A stretch of 64,000 nt of DNA, taken from contig NZ_CP060404.1 in NCBI RefSeq assembly GCF_014295035.1, positions 2,444,501 to 2,508,500 on the forward strand, in the 5' to 3' direction. A program made the translations under genes and the position numbers. The notes under the pieces were generated by a model. The model was not told the origin of the DNA. It made no database searches and saw only the letters and a program-made list of their open reading frames with translations. Of the stretch, positions 54,747-63,555 are shown one piece after another; position 1 is the stretch's first letter, and every line of letters starts with the position of its first letter. Source of the stretch: Streptomyces buecherae (lineage in GTDB: Bacteria; Actinomycetota; Actinomycetes; Streptomycetales; Streptomycetaceae).

Positions 54747-55129
54747 GGCGGCAGCTCCGGCTGGGCGAGAGGGCGGGCGTCGTCATGGACGAGCGTAGCC
54801 CGGGGCAAGGGATGATCCGCGACCCAAAGGACCTTCGCACTGGGGCCCTTGGAGTCTTCGCATGAGATCTGTGCACCGGGTTTCGTGAACGGTATCACAA
54901 ACTATTTGATGAGGTCTTTACCTACAAAGTGTGCCGGCCGTCACACGAAAGAGTTACTTACGTCACGTCCAACGGACGTGGGCAAGCAAGTCTGGTATGT
55001 GAGTGACACCCCGGGTCACCAGGCACGATGCGGGCGGGCCCACGCGGGGCACCCGCACCATGCCGTGCGCATCCTCGCATTCCGTACCGCGCGGGCACCC
55101 ACGCGGCCCCCGGAGCGCGCGGCTCCGGA
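54747..55129. other. 383-nt intergenic region upstream of atpI
   Basis: No gene is seen. The segment 54885-54990 is unusually AT-rich for this chromosome and probably holds the atp operon promoter, though several -10 candidates exist and none is decisive. A palindrome CACGTCC-AAC-GGACGTG (54964-54980) lies in it and may be an operator or the 3' hairpin of the upstream-facing neighbour. Confidence 0.5.
54964..54980. promoter_or_regulatory. Palindrome in the atp upstream region
   Basis: Perfect 7-bp arms CACGTCC and GGACGTG around AAC, at the edge of the AT-rich stretch before atpI. Confidence 0.4.
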
Positions 55130-56476
55130 TCAGCGGTGCGTGCTGATCTTGCGCCGCTGCGGCAGCCGCGACCGGTCGCCGACGGCGGTCGCGCCGTGGA
55201 ACCCGCTGGGCACCGGCTCCCGCTCCTCGCCCCCGTCGGCGACTGCCTCCGGCCCGGCCTCGGGGTCGCCCCCCGGGGCCTGGTTCGCGGCGTGCGCGCC
55301 ACGGCGCCGGCCGCGCCGGTAGCGGGGCGGGAACAGGCTCTCCGCCCAGCGCGGCGCGTGCGGCGTGAACCGCGGCAGCAGCAGGAGCACCAGGCCGACA
55401 CCGCTCAGCGCGGCGATCGCCAGGACCACCCACACGCTCGCGGAGTTGACCGAGTAGGCCACGGCGCCGAAGGCGATCAGCGCGGACCAGAAGTACATGA
55501 TGAGCACCGCGCGGCTGTGCGAGTGGCCGATCTCCAGGAGCCGGTGGTGCAGGTGCCCACGGTCGGCGGCGAACGGCGACTGGCCGTTCCAGGTGCGTCG
55601 CACGATGGCCAGCACCAGGTCGGCGACGGGCACCGCGATCACCGTCAGCGGCAGCAGCAGCGGGATGTAGACCGGCACCATCGCGTGCACCGCGGCCCGC
55701 TCCGAGCCGGCGGACGAGTTGAGCAGGTCCGGGTCGACCTGGCCGGTGATCGAGATCGCGCCCGCGGCCATGACCAGGCCGATCAGCATCGAGCCCGAGT
55801 CGCCCATGAAGATGCGCGCCGGGTGCATGTTGTGCGGCAGGAACCCGAGGCACATGCCCATCAGGATCACCGCGAACAGCGTCGCCGGGGCCGCGGCCTC
55901 CACGCCGTAGCCGAACCACATCCGGTAGGCGTACATGAAGAACGCCGTGGCCGCGATGCAGACCATGCCGGAGGCCAGGCCGTCGAGGCCGTCGACGAAG
56001 TTGACGGCGTTGATGGTGATGACCACGAGCGCCACCGTCAGCAGCGTGCCCTGCATGGGGGTGAGCGAGACCGTGCCGACGCCGGGCACCGGGATCCACA
56101 GGATGGTCAGGCCCTGGAGGACCATCACGCCGGCGGCGATCATCTGGCCGCCCAGCTTGACCAGCGCGTCCACGCCCCACTTGTCGTCCAGCACGCCCAG
56201 CAGCCAGATCAGCCCGGCGCCCGAGAGCAGCGCGCGCGGCTCGTTGGAGATCTCGTAGACGCTCTTGAGGTTGGTCAGGTGCGCGGCGACGAGCAGCCCC
56301 GCGCACAGCCCGCCGAACATCGCGATCCCGCCAAGTCGCGGGGTGGGTTCGCGGTGTACGTCCCGGGCGCGGATCTCGGGCATCGCCCCGGCCGCGATGG
56401 CGAACTTCCGCACCGGGCCGGTGAGCAGATAGGTGACCGCAGCCGTGACACACAGCGTCAGCAGGTATTCACGCAC
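55130..56476 (-). CDS. WecA/MraY-like undecaprenyl-phosphate sugar-1-phosphate transferase
   Basis: A 448-residue polyprenyl-phosphate N-acetylhexosamine-1-phosphate transferase with about ten transmembrane helices that starts lipid-linked glycan synthesis (a GlcNAc-1-P transferase of WecA type is most likely). Motifs: DVHREPTPRLGG, NAVNFVDGLDGLASG with the catalytic Asp pair, FMGDSGSMLIG and the HLHHRLLEIGHS loop. The start is GTG at 56476. About 90 C-terminal residues are a basic, Gly/Pro-rich cytosolic tail, longer than in WecA. In actinobacteria this gene regularly sits before atpI. Confidence 0.88.
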   Translation of the reverse strand: MREYLLTLCVTAAVTYLLTGPVRKFAIAAGAMPEIRARDVHREPTPRLGGIAMFGGLCAGLLVAAHLTNLKSVYEISNEPRALLSGAGLIWLLGVLDDKWGVDALVKLGGQMIAAGVMVLQGLTILWIPVPGVGTVSLTPMQGTLLTVALVVITINAVNFVDGLDGLASGMVCIAATAFFMYAYRMWFGYGVEAAAPATLFAVILMGMCLGFLPHNMHPARIFMGDSGSMLIGLVMAAGAISITGQVDPDLLNSSAGSERAAVHAMVPVYIPLLLPLTVIAVPVADLVLAIVRRTWNGQSPFAADRGHLHHRLLEIGHSHSRAVLIMYFWSALIAFGAVAYSVNSASVWVVLAIAALSGVGLVLLLLPRFTPHAPRWAESLFPPRYRRGRRRGAHAANQAPGGDPEAGPEAVADGGEEREPVPSGFHGATAVGDRSRLPQRRKISTHR

Positions 56477-56571
56477 GGGCTGCCCCAGAGGTTTCGCTGG
56501 CCATCACAGCCCCACACCCTATGCGCGTCCGACCTTCTTCTGTGAACTTCAAGACAGACGCACGGCGGGCG

Positions 56572-57873
56572 TCAGTGGTTCCCGTCGCCGATCCGGGGTT
56601 CGGCCGCGGCCGGGTAGGGGGGAAAGCTCCCGGCCAATTCCGCGACCTCCGCGCGGACCGTCCCGTCCTCCCGCAGGGCCGCCCCGATCAGTTCCCCGAC
56701 CCGCTCCATCTCGGCCTCCGCCATGCCCTGCGTGGTGACCGCGGCGGTGCCCAGCCGCAGGCCCTTCACGTACCCGGCCGCCTGCCCGGGCCGGGGCAGC
56801 GCGCAGGTGTCGAGCACGATGCCGGCGGCGGCGAGCCGGCCGCGCGCGGTGCGCCCGTCGAGGCCGAGGCCCGTGACGTCGGCGCTGATCAGATGGGTGT
56901 CGGTGCCCCCGGTCAGCAGTCCGATGCCGAGGCCGTCCAGCGCCCAGGCCAGCACGCGCGCGTTGTCGACGACGCGGTGCGCGTACGCGACGAAGTCGGC
57001 CGTCGCGGCCTCCGCGAAGGCGACCGCCTTGGCGGCCACGGTGTGCATCTGCGCGCCGCCCTGGGTGAAGGGGAAGACCGCCCGGTCGATGCGTTCGGCC
57101 AGCGCGGCGTTGCACAGGATCAAGCCACCGCGCGGCCCGCGCAACACCTTGTGCGTGGTGGCGCAGACCACATCCGCGTACGGCACCGGATTGGGCGCCG
57201 CGCCGCCGGCCACCAGGCCGATGGGGTGGGCCGCGTCGGCGATGAGGTAGGCGCCCGTCTCGTCGGCGATCTCCCGGAAGGCGGCGTAGTCCGGGTGCCG
57301 GGGGTAGGAGATCGAGCCGCAGACGATGGCCTTGGGGCGGTGGGCCAGGGCCAGGGCGCGGACCTGGTCGTAGTCGATGAGGCCGGTGGCGCGATCCAGC
57401 CCGTAGCCGACGAAGTCGAACCAGCGGCCGGAGAAGTTCGCCGACGAGCCGTGCGTGAGGTGCCCGCCGTGCGGCAGGCCCATCGCCAGGACCGTGTCGC
57501 CCGGGCGCAGCAGCGCGGCGTACGCGGCCAGTACGGCGGAGGACCCGGAGTGCGGCTGGACGTTGGCGTGCTCGGCGCCGAACAGCGCCTTGGCCCGGTC
57601 GATGGCGATCCGCTCGGCGAGGTCCACCAGCTCGCAGCCGCCGTGGTGGCGGGCGCCGGGGTAGCCCTCGGCGTACTTGTTGGCCAGCGGCGAGCCGAGC
57701 GCGGCCAGCACGGCGCGGGAGGTGAAGTTCTCGGCCGCGATGAGTTGCAGCCCGTCGGACTGCCGCTCGACCTCGCCGAGCAGCACCCCGGCGATCTCCG
57801 GATCGACCCGGCGCAGCGCGTCGAGGTCGTTTCCCCAGGGGGTCTGTGGCAAGGACGTGGCGCTGACCGGCAT
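56572..57873 (-). CDS. glyA: Serine hydroxymethyltransferase
   Basis: A 433-residue PLP enzyme converting serine and tetrahydrofolate to glycine and methylene-THF. The cofactor Lys242 is in ATTHKVLRGPRGG; the substrate-binding segment is AAENFTSRAVLAALGSPL and the PLP-binding Asp is in LIADAAHPIGLVAGG. Compared with the canonical TTTHKTLRGPRGG and HIAGLVA blocks there are small changes, as in the second (non-housekeeping) SHMT of Streptomyces. ATG at 57873 is preceded by GGAAGG. Confidence 0.9.
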   Translation of the reverse strand: MPVSATSLPQTPWGNDLDALRRVDPEIAGVLLGEVERQSDGLQLIAAENFTSRAVLAALGSPLANKYAEGYPGARHHGGCELVDLAERIAIDRAKALFGAEHANVQPHSGSSAVLAAYAALLRPGDTVLAMGLPHGGHLTHGSSANFSGRWFDFVGYGLDRATGLIDYDQVRALALAHRPKAIVCGSISYPRHPDYAAFREIADETGAYLIADAAHPIGLVAGGAAPNPVPYADVVCATTHKVLRGPRGGLILCNAALAERIDRAVFPFTQGGAQMHTVAAKAVAFAEAATADFVAYAHRVVDNARVLAWALDGLGIGLLTGGTDTHLISADVTGLGLDGRTARGRLAAAGIVLDTCALPRPGQAAGYVKGLRLGTAAVTTQGMAEAEMERVGELIGAALREDGTVRAEVAELAGSFPPYPAAAEPRIGDGNH

Positions 57874-58270
57874 GGCGAACCTTCCGGGCGAGAGGGGCGT
57901 AAGGCCCAATGTAGGGCCGCCGTGCCGCGACTGCCCGGTGTGTGCGCCGCCCGGGGCGGTTCGCCGCCACGGGGGCGGACCGGCGCGCGCGGCGCGCGCC
58001 CTGCGGGCGGTGGGCGCCCGGGCCGCTGTGCGCTGCCGTGTCGCTCGTACGGGGCAAGGGGTGCCCGGTTGTCCCGGCCGGCGCTCGCGCGGCGGCACGC
58101 GCCCGCACACCCCCGCGCGCGGCGGCGCGGGGCCGCCGGGGGACGGCGCGGGCCGCCGGGGGGCGGCCACCACCGCGGCCCGAGCGGTGTCGGCCCGAGC
58201 GGCGCCATCCAGGCGACGCGGCGCGGCCCGGACGGGCGGGCCCGGGCGGCGGGTCGCTCCTGGGCGCGGG
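57874..58270. other. 397-nt GC-rich intergenic region upstream of glyA
   Basis: No credible gene is seen despite several open frames, which are a by-product of very high GC. It should contain the glyA promoter; TACATT on the minus strand (57912-57907) is a possible -10 about 34 nt before the ATG. No clear terminator for the PTP gene was found. Confidence 0.5.
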
Positions 58271-58948
58271 TTAGGCGGGGGCCGGCACCCCGGTCAGGGC
58301 CGTGACCACCGGGTCGAGGGCCTGGTTGATCTCGTCGCCGATGCTGCGGAAGAACGTGATGGGTGCCCCGTACGGGTCGTGCACCTCGTCCGCCTCCTCG
58401 TTCGGGGCCAGCAGCCAGCCGCGCAGCGCGGCGGCGGCCCGCACCAGGGCGCGGGCGCGCTCGACCACGCCGCCGGCCTGCTCGGGGTCGGGCAGCGTCG
58501 CGGGGTCTATGGCCCGCACCAGCCGGGTGAACTCCTTGAGCGTGAAGGTGCGCAGGCCGGCCGAGTGCCCCATGGAGATGACCTGGGCCCGGTGGTCGCG
58601 GGTGGCGGTCAGGACCAGGTCGGCGCGGATGACGTGCTCGTCGAGGAGTTCGCGGCCGAGGAAGCCGTCCGGGTCCGCGCCGAAGTCGGCCAGCACGGTG
58701 GCGGCGTGCGCCTCCATCGGCGCGCCCTCGTGGCCCCAGGTGCCCGCGCTCTCCACGACGAGGCCACCGATGTACGGGTCGCCGAGCCGGTGCGCCAGGG
58801 CGTGCCGGTTCAGCCGCTCGGTGATGGGCGAGCGGCACACGTTGCCGGTGCTGACGTGGAGGATGCGAAAGGCGCCCGCGCCGTGGCCCTGGCCACCGTC
58901 GCGGAAGAGGTCACCGTCCGCTATGCCACGCCCGTGGGGGGACGTCAA
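58271..58948 (-). CDS. LMW protein-tyrosine-phosphatase-like protein lacking the nucleophilic Cys
   Basis: A 225-residue protein of the low-molecular-weight PTP fold. The P-loop reads VSTGNVCRSP (Ser33 to Arg39), whereas active enzymes have VCxGNxCRSP; the nucleophilic Cys is a Ser here (AGC codon), while the following Cys38, Arg39 and Ser40 are kept. The acidic loop contains DPYGAP rather than a clear DP(Y/F). An extra N-terminal segment of 25 residues and a long middle helix are present. It may be a pseudophosphatase that binds phosphotyrosine, or use another residue. The start overlaps Sua5 by ATGA, so it is in the translation cluster. Confidence 0.8.
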   Translation of the reverse strand: MTSPHGRGIADGDLFRDGGQGHGAGAFRILHVSTGNVCRSPITERLNRHALAHRLGDPYIGGLVVESAGTWGHEGAPMEAHAATVLADFGADPDGFLGRELLDEHVIRADLVLTATRDHRAQVISMGHSAGLRTFTLKEFTRLVRAIDPATLPDPEQAGGVVERARALVRAAAALRGWLLAPNEEADEVHDPYGAPITFFRSIGDEINQALDPVVTALTGVPAPA

Positions 58949-59592
58949 TTGGCCACCTCAAGATCGGGCACGACCTCGCGCAGCTGGTCAGCGCTGAGGG
59001 CGCCCGCGCGCAGCAGCACCGGCACCTTGCCGGTGACGTCCACGATGGAGGACGGCACGGCGGCCGGCGTCGGCCCGGCGTCGAGGTAGACCGAGATGGA
59101 GTCGCCGAGCATGTCCTGGGCCGCGTCGCAGTCCTGCGGCGAGGGGTGACCGGTCAGGTTGGCGCTGGAGACGGCCATCGGCCCGAACTCGGTCAGCAGC
59201 TCGATCGCCACCGGGTGCAGCGGCATCCGCACCGCGACCGTGCCCCGGGTCTCCCCCAGGTCCCAGGTCAGCGACGGCTGGTGGCGGGCCACCAGCGTGA
59301 GCGCGCCCGGCCAGAACGCGTCCACCAGCTCCCACGCCTGCTCGGAGAAGTCCGTGACCAGGCCGTGCAGCGTGTTCGGGGACCCCACGAGGACGGGTGA
59401 GGGCATGCCGCGCCCGCGGCCCTTGGCCGCCAGCAGATCGGCTACGGCCTCCGCGCTGAAGGCGTCGGCCCCGACCCCGTACACGGTGTCGGTGGGCAGC
59501 ACGACCAGTTCACCGCGACGGATCGCGGACGCGGCCTCGCGCAGGCCGGTCTTGCGGTCGGTCGCGTCACCGCAGTCGTATCGCCGAGCCAT
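58945..59592 (-). CDS. L-threonylcarbamoyladenylate synthase (Sua5/YrdC/YciO family)
   Basis: A 215-residue enzyme making threonylcarbamoyl-AMP for the t6A37 modification of tRNAs that read ANN codons. The substrate pocket motifs PTDTVYGVGADAF, KGRGRGMPSPVLV, FWPGALTLVARHQ and MAVSSANLTGHPSP are present. The longer C-terminal Sua5 domain is missing, as in YrdC-type proteins. GAGGAGG precedes the ATG at 8 nt. It is followed by the PTP-like gene with a 4-nt overlap. Confidence 0.92.
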   Translation of the reverse strand: MARRYDCGDATDRKTGLREAASAIRRGELVVLPTDTVYGVGADAFSAEAVADLLAAKGRGRGMPSPVLVGSPNTLHGLVTDFSEQAWELVDAFWPGALTLVARHQPSLTWDLGETRGTVAVRMPLHPVAIELLTEFGPMAVSSANLTGHPSPQDCDAAQDMLGDSISVYLDAGPTPAAVPSSIVDVTGKVPVLLRAGALSADQLREVVPDLEVAN

Positions 59593-59687
59593 TTAACGGA
59601 CCTCCTCGTAACGGACCAATGTCTGCCGCGCCCTCGCGCGGCGCGCCGCGGCTGCGTCGCGCGGGCACTCGCTCGCCATGACACCCG

Positions 59688-60569
59688 TCATGGCATGGCC
59701 CGGCGCGCCGTAGCGAATCGGGGACGGTTGTTCAGGTCGGGGTGGTCCGCGGCGTCCGCCCACCCCCGCTCCTCGGTGAAGATCCACGGCACCTGGCCGC
59801 CCTGGGTGTCGGCGTGCTCCACGACGACGACGCCGCCCGGGCGCAGCAGCCGGTGCGCGGTGCGCTCGATGCCACGGATGGTGTCCAGGCCGTCCTCGCC
59901 GGAGAACAGCGCGAGCGAGGGGTCGTGGTCGCGGGCCTCGGGGGCGACGTACTCCCACTCGGTGAGCGGGACGTACGGCGGGTTGCTGATCACCAGGTCG
60001 ACCTGGCCGTCGAGTTCGGGGAGCGCGGTGAGCGCGTCCCCGTGGTGCAGGACGACGCGGGAGCCCTCGACGTTCTTGCGGGCCCACTGGAGCGCGCCCT
60101 CGTCCAGCTCCACGGCGTGCACGCGGGAGCGCGGCACCTCCTGGGCCAGGGCCAGGGCGATGGCCCCGGAGCCCGTGCACAGGTCGACGATGAGCGGCTC
60201 GACGACGTCCATGGCGCGGACCGCGTCTATGGCCCAGCCGACCACCGACTCGGTCTCCGGCCGGGGCACGAACACGCCGGGTCCCACGTGGAGTTCGAGG
60301 TAGCGGAAGAAGGCGCGCCCGGTGATGTGCTGGAGCGGCTCGCGCGCCTCGCGGCGGGCGACGGCCTCCCAGTACCGGGCGTCGAACTCCGCGTCGGCGA
60401 CGGCGTGCAGCTCGCCCCGCTTGACGCCGTGCACGAACGCGGCGAGTTCCTCCGCGTCGAAGCGCGGCGATGGCACACCCGCGTCGGCCAGTCGCTGGGT
60501 GGCCTGCGCCACCTCAGCGAGCAGCACGGACCGCGGATTCGGGGGGCGCCCCCCGGGTGACTGCTGCAC
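59688..60569 (-). CDS. prmC: Release-factor glutamine N5-methyltransferase
   Basis: A 293-residue SAM-dependent methyltransferase that methylates the Gln of the GGQ motif of release factors. SAM-binding VDLCTGSGAIALAL and the catalytic LVISNPPYVP are clear. GTG at 60569 is used: GGAGG lies 4 nt before it and the previous gene ends 8 nt upstream. Its substrate, RF1, is encoded immediately upstream by prfA. Confidence 0.93.
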   Translation of the reverse strand: MQQSPGGRPPNPRSVLLAEVAQATQRLADAGVPSPRFDAEELAAFVHGVKRGELHAVADAEFDARYWEAVARREAREPLQHITGRAFFRYLELHVGPGVFVPRPETESVVGWAIDAVRAMDVVEPLIVDLCTGSGAIALALAQEVPRSRVHAVELDEGALQWARKNVEGSRVVLHHGDALTALPELDGQVDLVISNPPYVPLTEWEYVAPEARDHDPSLALFSGEDGLDTIRGIERTAHRLLRPGGVVVVEHADTQGGQVPWIFTEERGWADAADHPDLNNRPRFATARRAMP

Positions 60570-60577
60570 GGGCCCTC

Positions 60578-61657
60578 CTACTGGGCGGCGGCCAGCTTGG
60601 CCGCGGAGTCGGCGTCGACACACGCCTGGATGACCGCGTCCAGTTCGCCGTCGAGCACCTGGTCCAAGTTGTACGCCTTGAAGCCGACACGGTGGTCGGA
60701 GATCCGGTTTTCCGGGAAGTTGTACGTGCGGATGCGCTCGGACCGGTCCACCGTACGGACCTGGCTGCGGCGCGCGTCGGACGCCTCGCGCTCGGCTTCC
60801 TCCTGCGCCGCGGCCAGAAGCCGTGAGCGCAGGATACGCAGTGCCTGCTCCTTGTTCTGGAGCTGGCTCTTCTCGTTCTGGCACGAGACCACGATGCCGG
60901 TGGGCAGGTGGGTGATGCGCACCGCGGAGTCGGTGGTGTTGACGGACTGGCCGCCGGGGCCGGACGAGCGGTACACGTCGATGCGCAGGTCGTTCGGCCC
61001 GATCTCGACCTCGACCTCCTCGGCCTCGGGGGTGACGAGCACGCCGGCGGCCGAGGTGTGGATGCGGCCCTGCGACTCGGTGGCGGGCACGCGCTGCACG
61101 CGGTGCACCCCGCCCTCGTACTTCAGTCGCGCCCACACGCCCTGGCCGGGCTCGGTGGCACCGCCGCCGCCCTTGGTCTTGACGGCGACCTGGACGTCCT
61201 TGTAGCCGCCGAGATCGGACTCGTTGGCCTCGATGATCTCGGTCTTCCAGCCGACGCGCTCGGCGTAGCGCAGGTACATGCGCAGCAGGTCGCCGGCGAA
61301 CAGCGCGGACTCCTCGCCGCCCTCGCCCGCCTTGACCTCCAGGATGACGTCCTTGTCGTCGCTGGGGTCGCGGGGCACGAGCAGCAGTCGCAGCTTCTCG
61401 GTGAGCCGCTCGCGGAGCTGCTCCTGCTCCTTGACCTCGTCGGCGAAGTCCGGGTCGTCGGCGGCCAGTTCGCGGGCGGCCTCGATGTCGTCGCCGGCAC
61501 GCTTCCAGTCGCGGTACGTGGCGATGATCGGGGTCAGCTCCGCGTACCGCTTGTTCAGCCGCATCGCTTCCCGCTGGTCGCCGTGGACCGCGGGGTCGGC
61601 GAGCCGCTTCTCGAGGTCGGCGTGTTCGCCGATCAGTTCCTCGACCGCCTCGAACAT
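60578..61657 (-). CDS. prfA: Peptide chain release factor 1
   Basis: A 359-residue class I release factor for UAA and UAG. The anticodon tripeptide is P191-A-T193 (VPATESQGR) and the catalytic motif is GGQ at 235-237 ([15 protein letters not shown]). Length is standard. It stands between rpmE and prmC on the minus strand, 160 nt after rpmE and 8 nt before the methyltransferase that modifies it. Confidence 0.97.
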   Translation of the reverse strand: MFEAVEELIGEHADLEKRLADPAVHGDQREAMRLNKRYAELTPIIATYRDWKRAGDDIEAARELAADDPDFADEVKEQEQLRERLTEKLRLLLVPRDPSDDKDVILEVKAGEGGEESALFAGDLLRMYLRYAERVGWKTEIIEANESDLGGYKDVQVAVKTKGGGGATEPGQGVWARLKYEGGVHRVQRVPATESQGRIHTSAAGVLVTPEAEEVEVEIGPNDLRIDVYRSSGPGGQSVNTTDSAVRITHLPTGIVVSCQNEKSQLQNKEQALRILRSRLLAAAQEEAEREASDARRSQVRTVDRSERIRTYNFPENRISDHRVGFKAYNLDQVLDGELDAVIQACVDADSAAKLAAAQ

Positions 61658-61817
61658 CGGGACTCGTTTCTCCGCAAGGGGTGCTGGGTGGGGGTGGGGC
61701 GTGGGGCGGGCCGGGCGCCGGCGGGCGCGGGCCGGGTGGCGAGGTGGCCGCTACGACAGAACGCCGGTCCTCGGCCACCCCGGTCGGGGCGGCCGGGAAC
61801 CGGCGCCGGTTGGGTCG

Positions 61818-62042
61818 CTACTTCTTGGCGGACCCGGCGTTCTTGCCGAAGCGGGCCTCGAAGCGGGCCACGCGGCCACCCGTGTCGAGGATCTTCTGCT
61901 TGCCCGTGTAGAACGGGTGGCACTCGGAGCAGATGTCAGCACGGATGCTGCCACCGGTCATGGTGCTGCGAGTGGTGAACGACGCGCCACAGGTGCAGCT
62001 CACCTGGGTCTCGACGTACTCGGGGTGGATGTCGCGCTTCAA
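61818..62042 (-). CDS. rpmE: Ribosomal protein L31, zinc-binding (C+) form
   Basis: A 74-residue L31 with the zinc ligands Cys16, Cys18, Cys38 and Cys41 (SCTCG and CSECH). The start is TTG at 62042, with AGGAG 6 nt before it, giving MKRDIHPEY. This form is normally replaced by the Cys-free paralogue when zinc is scarce; that paralogue is not in the window. A GGAAT-N18-GTT promoter upstream points to thiol-stress control. Confidence 0.96.
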   Translation of the reverse strand: MKRDIHPEYVETQVSCTCGASFTTRSTMTGGSIRADICSECHPFYTGKQKILDTGGRVARFEARFGKNAGSAKK

Positions 62043-62175
62043 GGGAATCTCCTAGTTTTCGGGAGGGCACCGGGTCGCTGGGCCCCTTCGACCCGATGGG
62101 CGGGTCGGAGGGAGGGCTGCCTGACGTGAACCGGAGCCGACGGACCAGTCTGCCAGCACTGGCCGTATCTCCCAA

Positions 62176-62201
62176 AACGAGACCGACCCGCCAGGTATTC
62201 C
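62176..62201 (-). promoter_or_regulatory. Sigma-R type promoter of rpmE
   Basis: On the minus strand GGAAT (62201-62197) and GTT (62178-62176) are separated by exactly 18 nt, the consensus of the disulfide-stress sigma factor SigR, which is known to control rpmE in S. coelicolor. Confidence 0.75.
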
Positions 62202-62223
62202 GCCCACCCCGCGCGGGCACGGA

Positions 62224-62254
62224 CAAGCCCCCGCGAGCGGGTCGCGGGGGCTTG
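62224..62254. terminator. Terminator between the LCP gene and rpmE
   Basis: A perfect 13-bp stem (62224-62236, 62242-62254) with a 5-nt loop, 90 nt past the LCP stop. Confidence 0.78.
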
Positions 62255-62343
62255 CGCGGGCGTACGGGGCGGGGCCGGGAAGGGCCCGTGGGGCACGCGC
62301 GAGGTGGGGCCGGCGGGGGTGGGCCGGGTGCTCTCGCGCGTGC

Positions 62344-63555
62344 TCAGCCCTGGGCGATGGCCCTGGTCAGCGACGGGGTCGGCGTCGCGCTGGAGCGCGG
62401 CTCGGCGGAGCCTTCGGCCGGTTCGGCGTCGCCCTTGTCGCCGCCGACGACCTTGCTCGCGTCCGGCGGGTCGCCGACCGAGCCCTTCGTCGCCGACTTG
62501 GGGATCGGCTTGTCGGCCAGCAGCGCCTGCCACACCTGGTTCGCCTGCTCGGGCATCGGCACCACGCGGTTGATGTCGATCGTGTCGTAGACCACGGGCA
62601 GCGTCACCATCGTCATGTGCTTGGAATCGATGCCCTTGAGGCCACGGGAGAAGCCCAGCAGCTTGTCGACCGAGGCCAGCTCCGAATCGGTGGTCAGCGC
62701 CTTGGTGGAGGTGTCGGCCAGGTCGTAGAGCTTCTTCGGGTTGCCGAAGACGTTGACGTCCTTGATCTGGTCGATCAGGGCCTTGACGAACGCCTGCTGG
62801 AGCGCGATCCGCCCCAGGTCCGTTCCGTCGCCGACGCCGTGCCGGGTGCGGACCAGGCCGAGCGACTGTTCGCCGTCCAGGGTGTGGTCGCCCGGCTCCA
62901 GGTCGAGGTGGCTCTTCTTGTCCTTGATGGGCTTGGTGGTGGTGATGTCCACGCCGCCGAGCCGGTCTATGAGGTCCTTGAAGCCGGAGAAGTCGACCTC
63001 GAGGTAGTGGTCCATGCGGATGCTGGTGATCGACTCGACCGTCTTGACGGCGCACGCCGGGCCGCCGACCTCGTACGCGGTGTTGAACATCACCCGCTTC
63101 GCCGGCGGCGTCTCCTCGCCGTCCTTGGTGCACGAGGGCCGCTCGATGAGGGTGTCGCGCGGGATGCTGACGACGCTGGCCTTCTTCCGGCCCTCGTGGA
63201 CGTGCACGATCATCGCGGTGTCGGAGCGGGCGCCGCCCTCGTCCTTGCCGTACTTGTCGTTCTTGCCGGCCCGCGAGTCCGAGCCGAGGACGAGGATGTC
63301 CATCGAGCCGTTGTCGACGTCCTCGGGGCGTTCGGTGCCCAGGGCGGCGTTGATGTCGACGCCCGTCAGGTTGCCGTTGAGCTTGTAGTAGAGGTATCCG
63401 AGCGTCCCACCGCCGAACAGTACGAGGGCCGCGGCGACCCACGCGGTGGCCACCAGGGCCCGGCGTCGCTTGCTCGGCGCCTTGCGGCGTCGACCGGTGG
63501 CCTTTCGGCCATGGCGGCGCCGACCCGCCGACACGCTGTTGCTCTCGTCCGCCAT
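62344..63555 (-). CDS. LytR-CpsA-Psr family cell-wall ligase
   Basis: A 403-residue LCP protein that attaches anionic polymers or glycans from polyprenyl-phosphate carriers to peptidoglycan. A basic cytosolic N-terminus (RRRHGRKATGRRRKAP), one transmembrane helix (about 34-53) and an external LCP domain with ILVLGSDSRAG, RSDTAMIVHVHE, VVSIPRDTLIE and the Arg/His-rich LVRTRHGVGDGTDLGR are seen. ATG 63555 follows TGAGGAG. The C-terminus ends in a Ser/Pro/Ala-rich tail. A lipid carrier for it may be built by the WecA-like transferase encoded 6 kb away. Confidence 0.88.
   Translation of the reverse strand: MADESNSVSAGRRRHGRKATGRRRKAPSKRRRALVATAWVAAALVLFGGGTLGYLYYKLNGNLTGVDINAALGTERPEDVDNGSMDILVLGSDSRAGKNDKYGKDEGGARSDTAMIVHVHEGRKKASVVSIPRDTLIERPSCTKDGEETPPAKRVMFNTAYEVGGPACAVKTVESITSIRMDHYLEVDFSGFKDLIDRLGGVDITTTKPIKDKKSHLDLEPGDHTLDGEQSLGLVRTRHGVGDGTDLGRIALQQAFVKALIDQIKDVNVFGNPKKLYDLADTSTKALTTDSELASVDKLLGFSRGLKGIDSKHMTMVTLPVVYDTIDINRVVPMPEQANQVWQALLADKPIPKSATKGSVGDPPDASKVVGGDKGDAEPAEGSAEPRSSATPTPSLTRAIAQG

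Larger units (their letters stand above)
62043..62343. other. 301-nt intergenic region before rpmE
   Basis: It contains an rpmE leader of about 130 nt, the sigma-R type promoter and, further out, the terminator of the LCP gene. No gene is seen. Confidence 0.6.

Noticed and set aside
57874..58270. Gene in the 397-nt region before glyA
   Set aside because: Open frames exist on both strands but have Arg/Pro/Gly-rich products, no ribosome-binding site and no family similarity.
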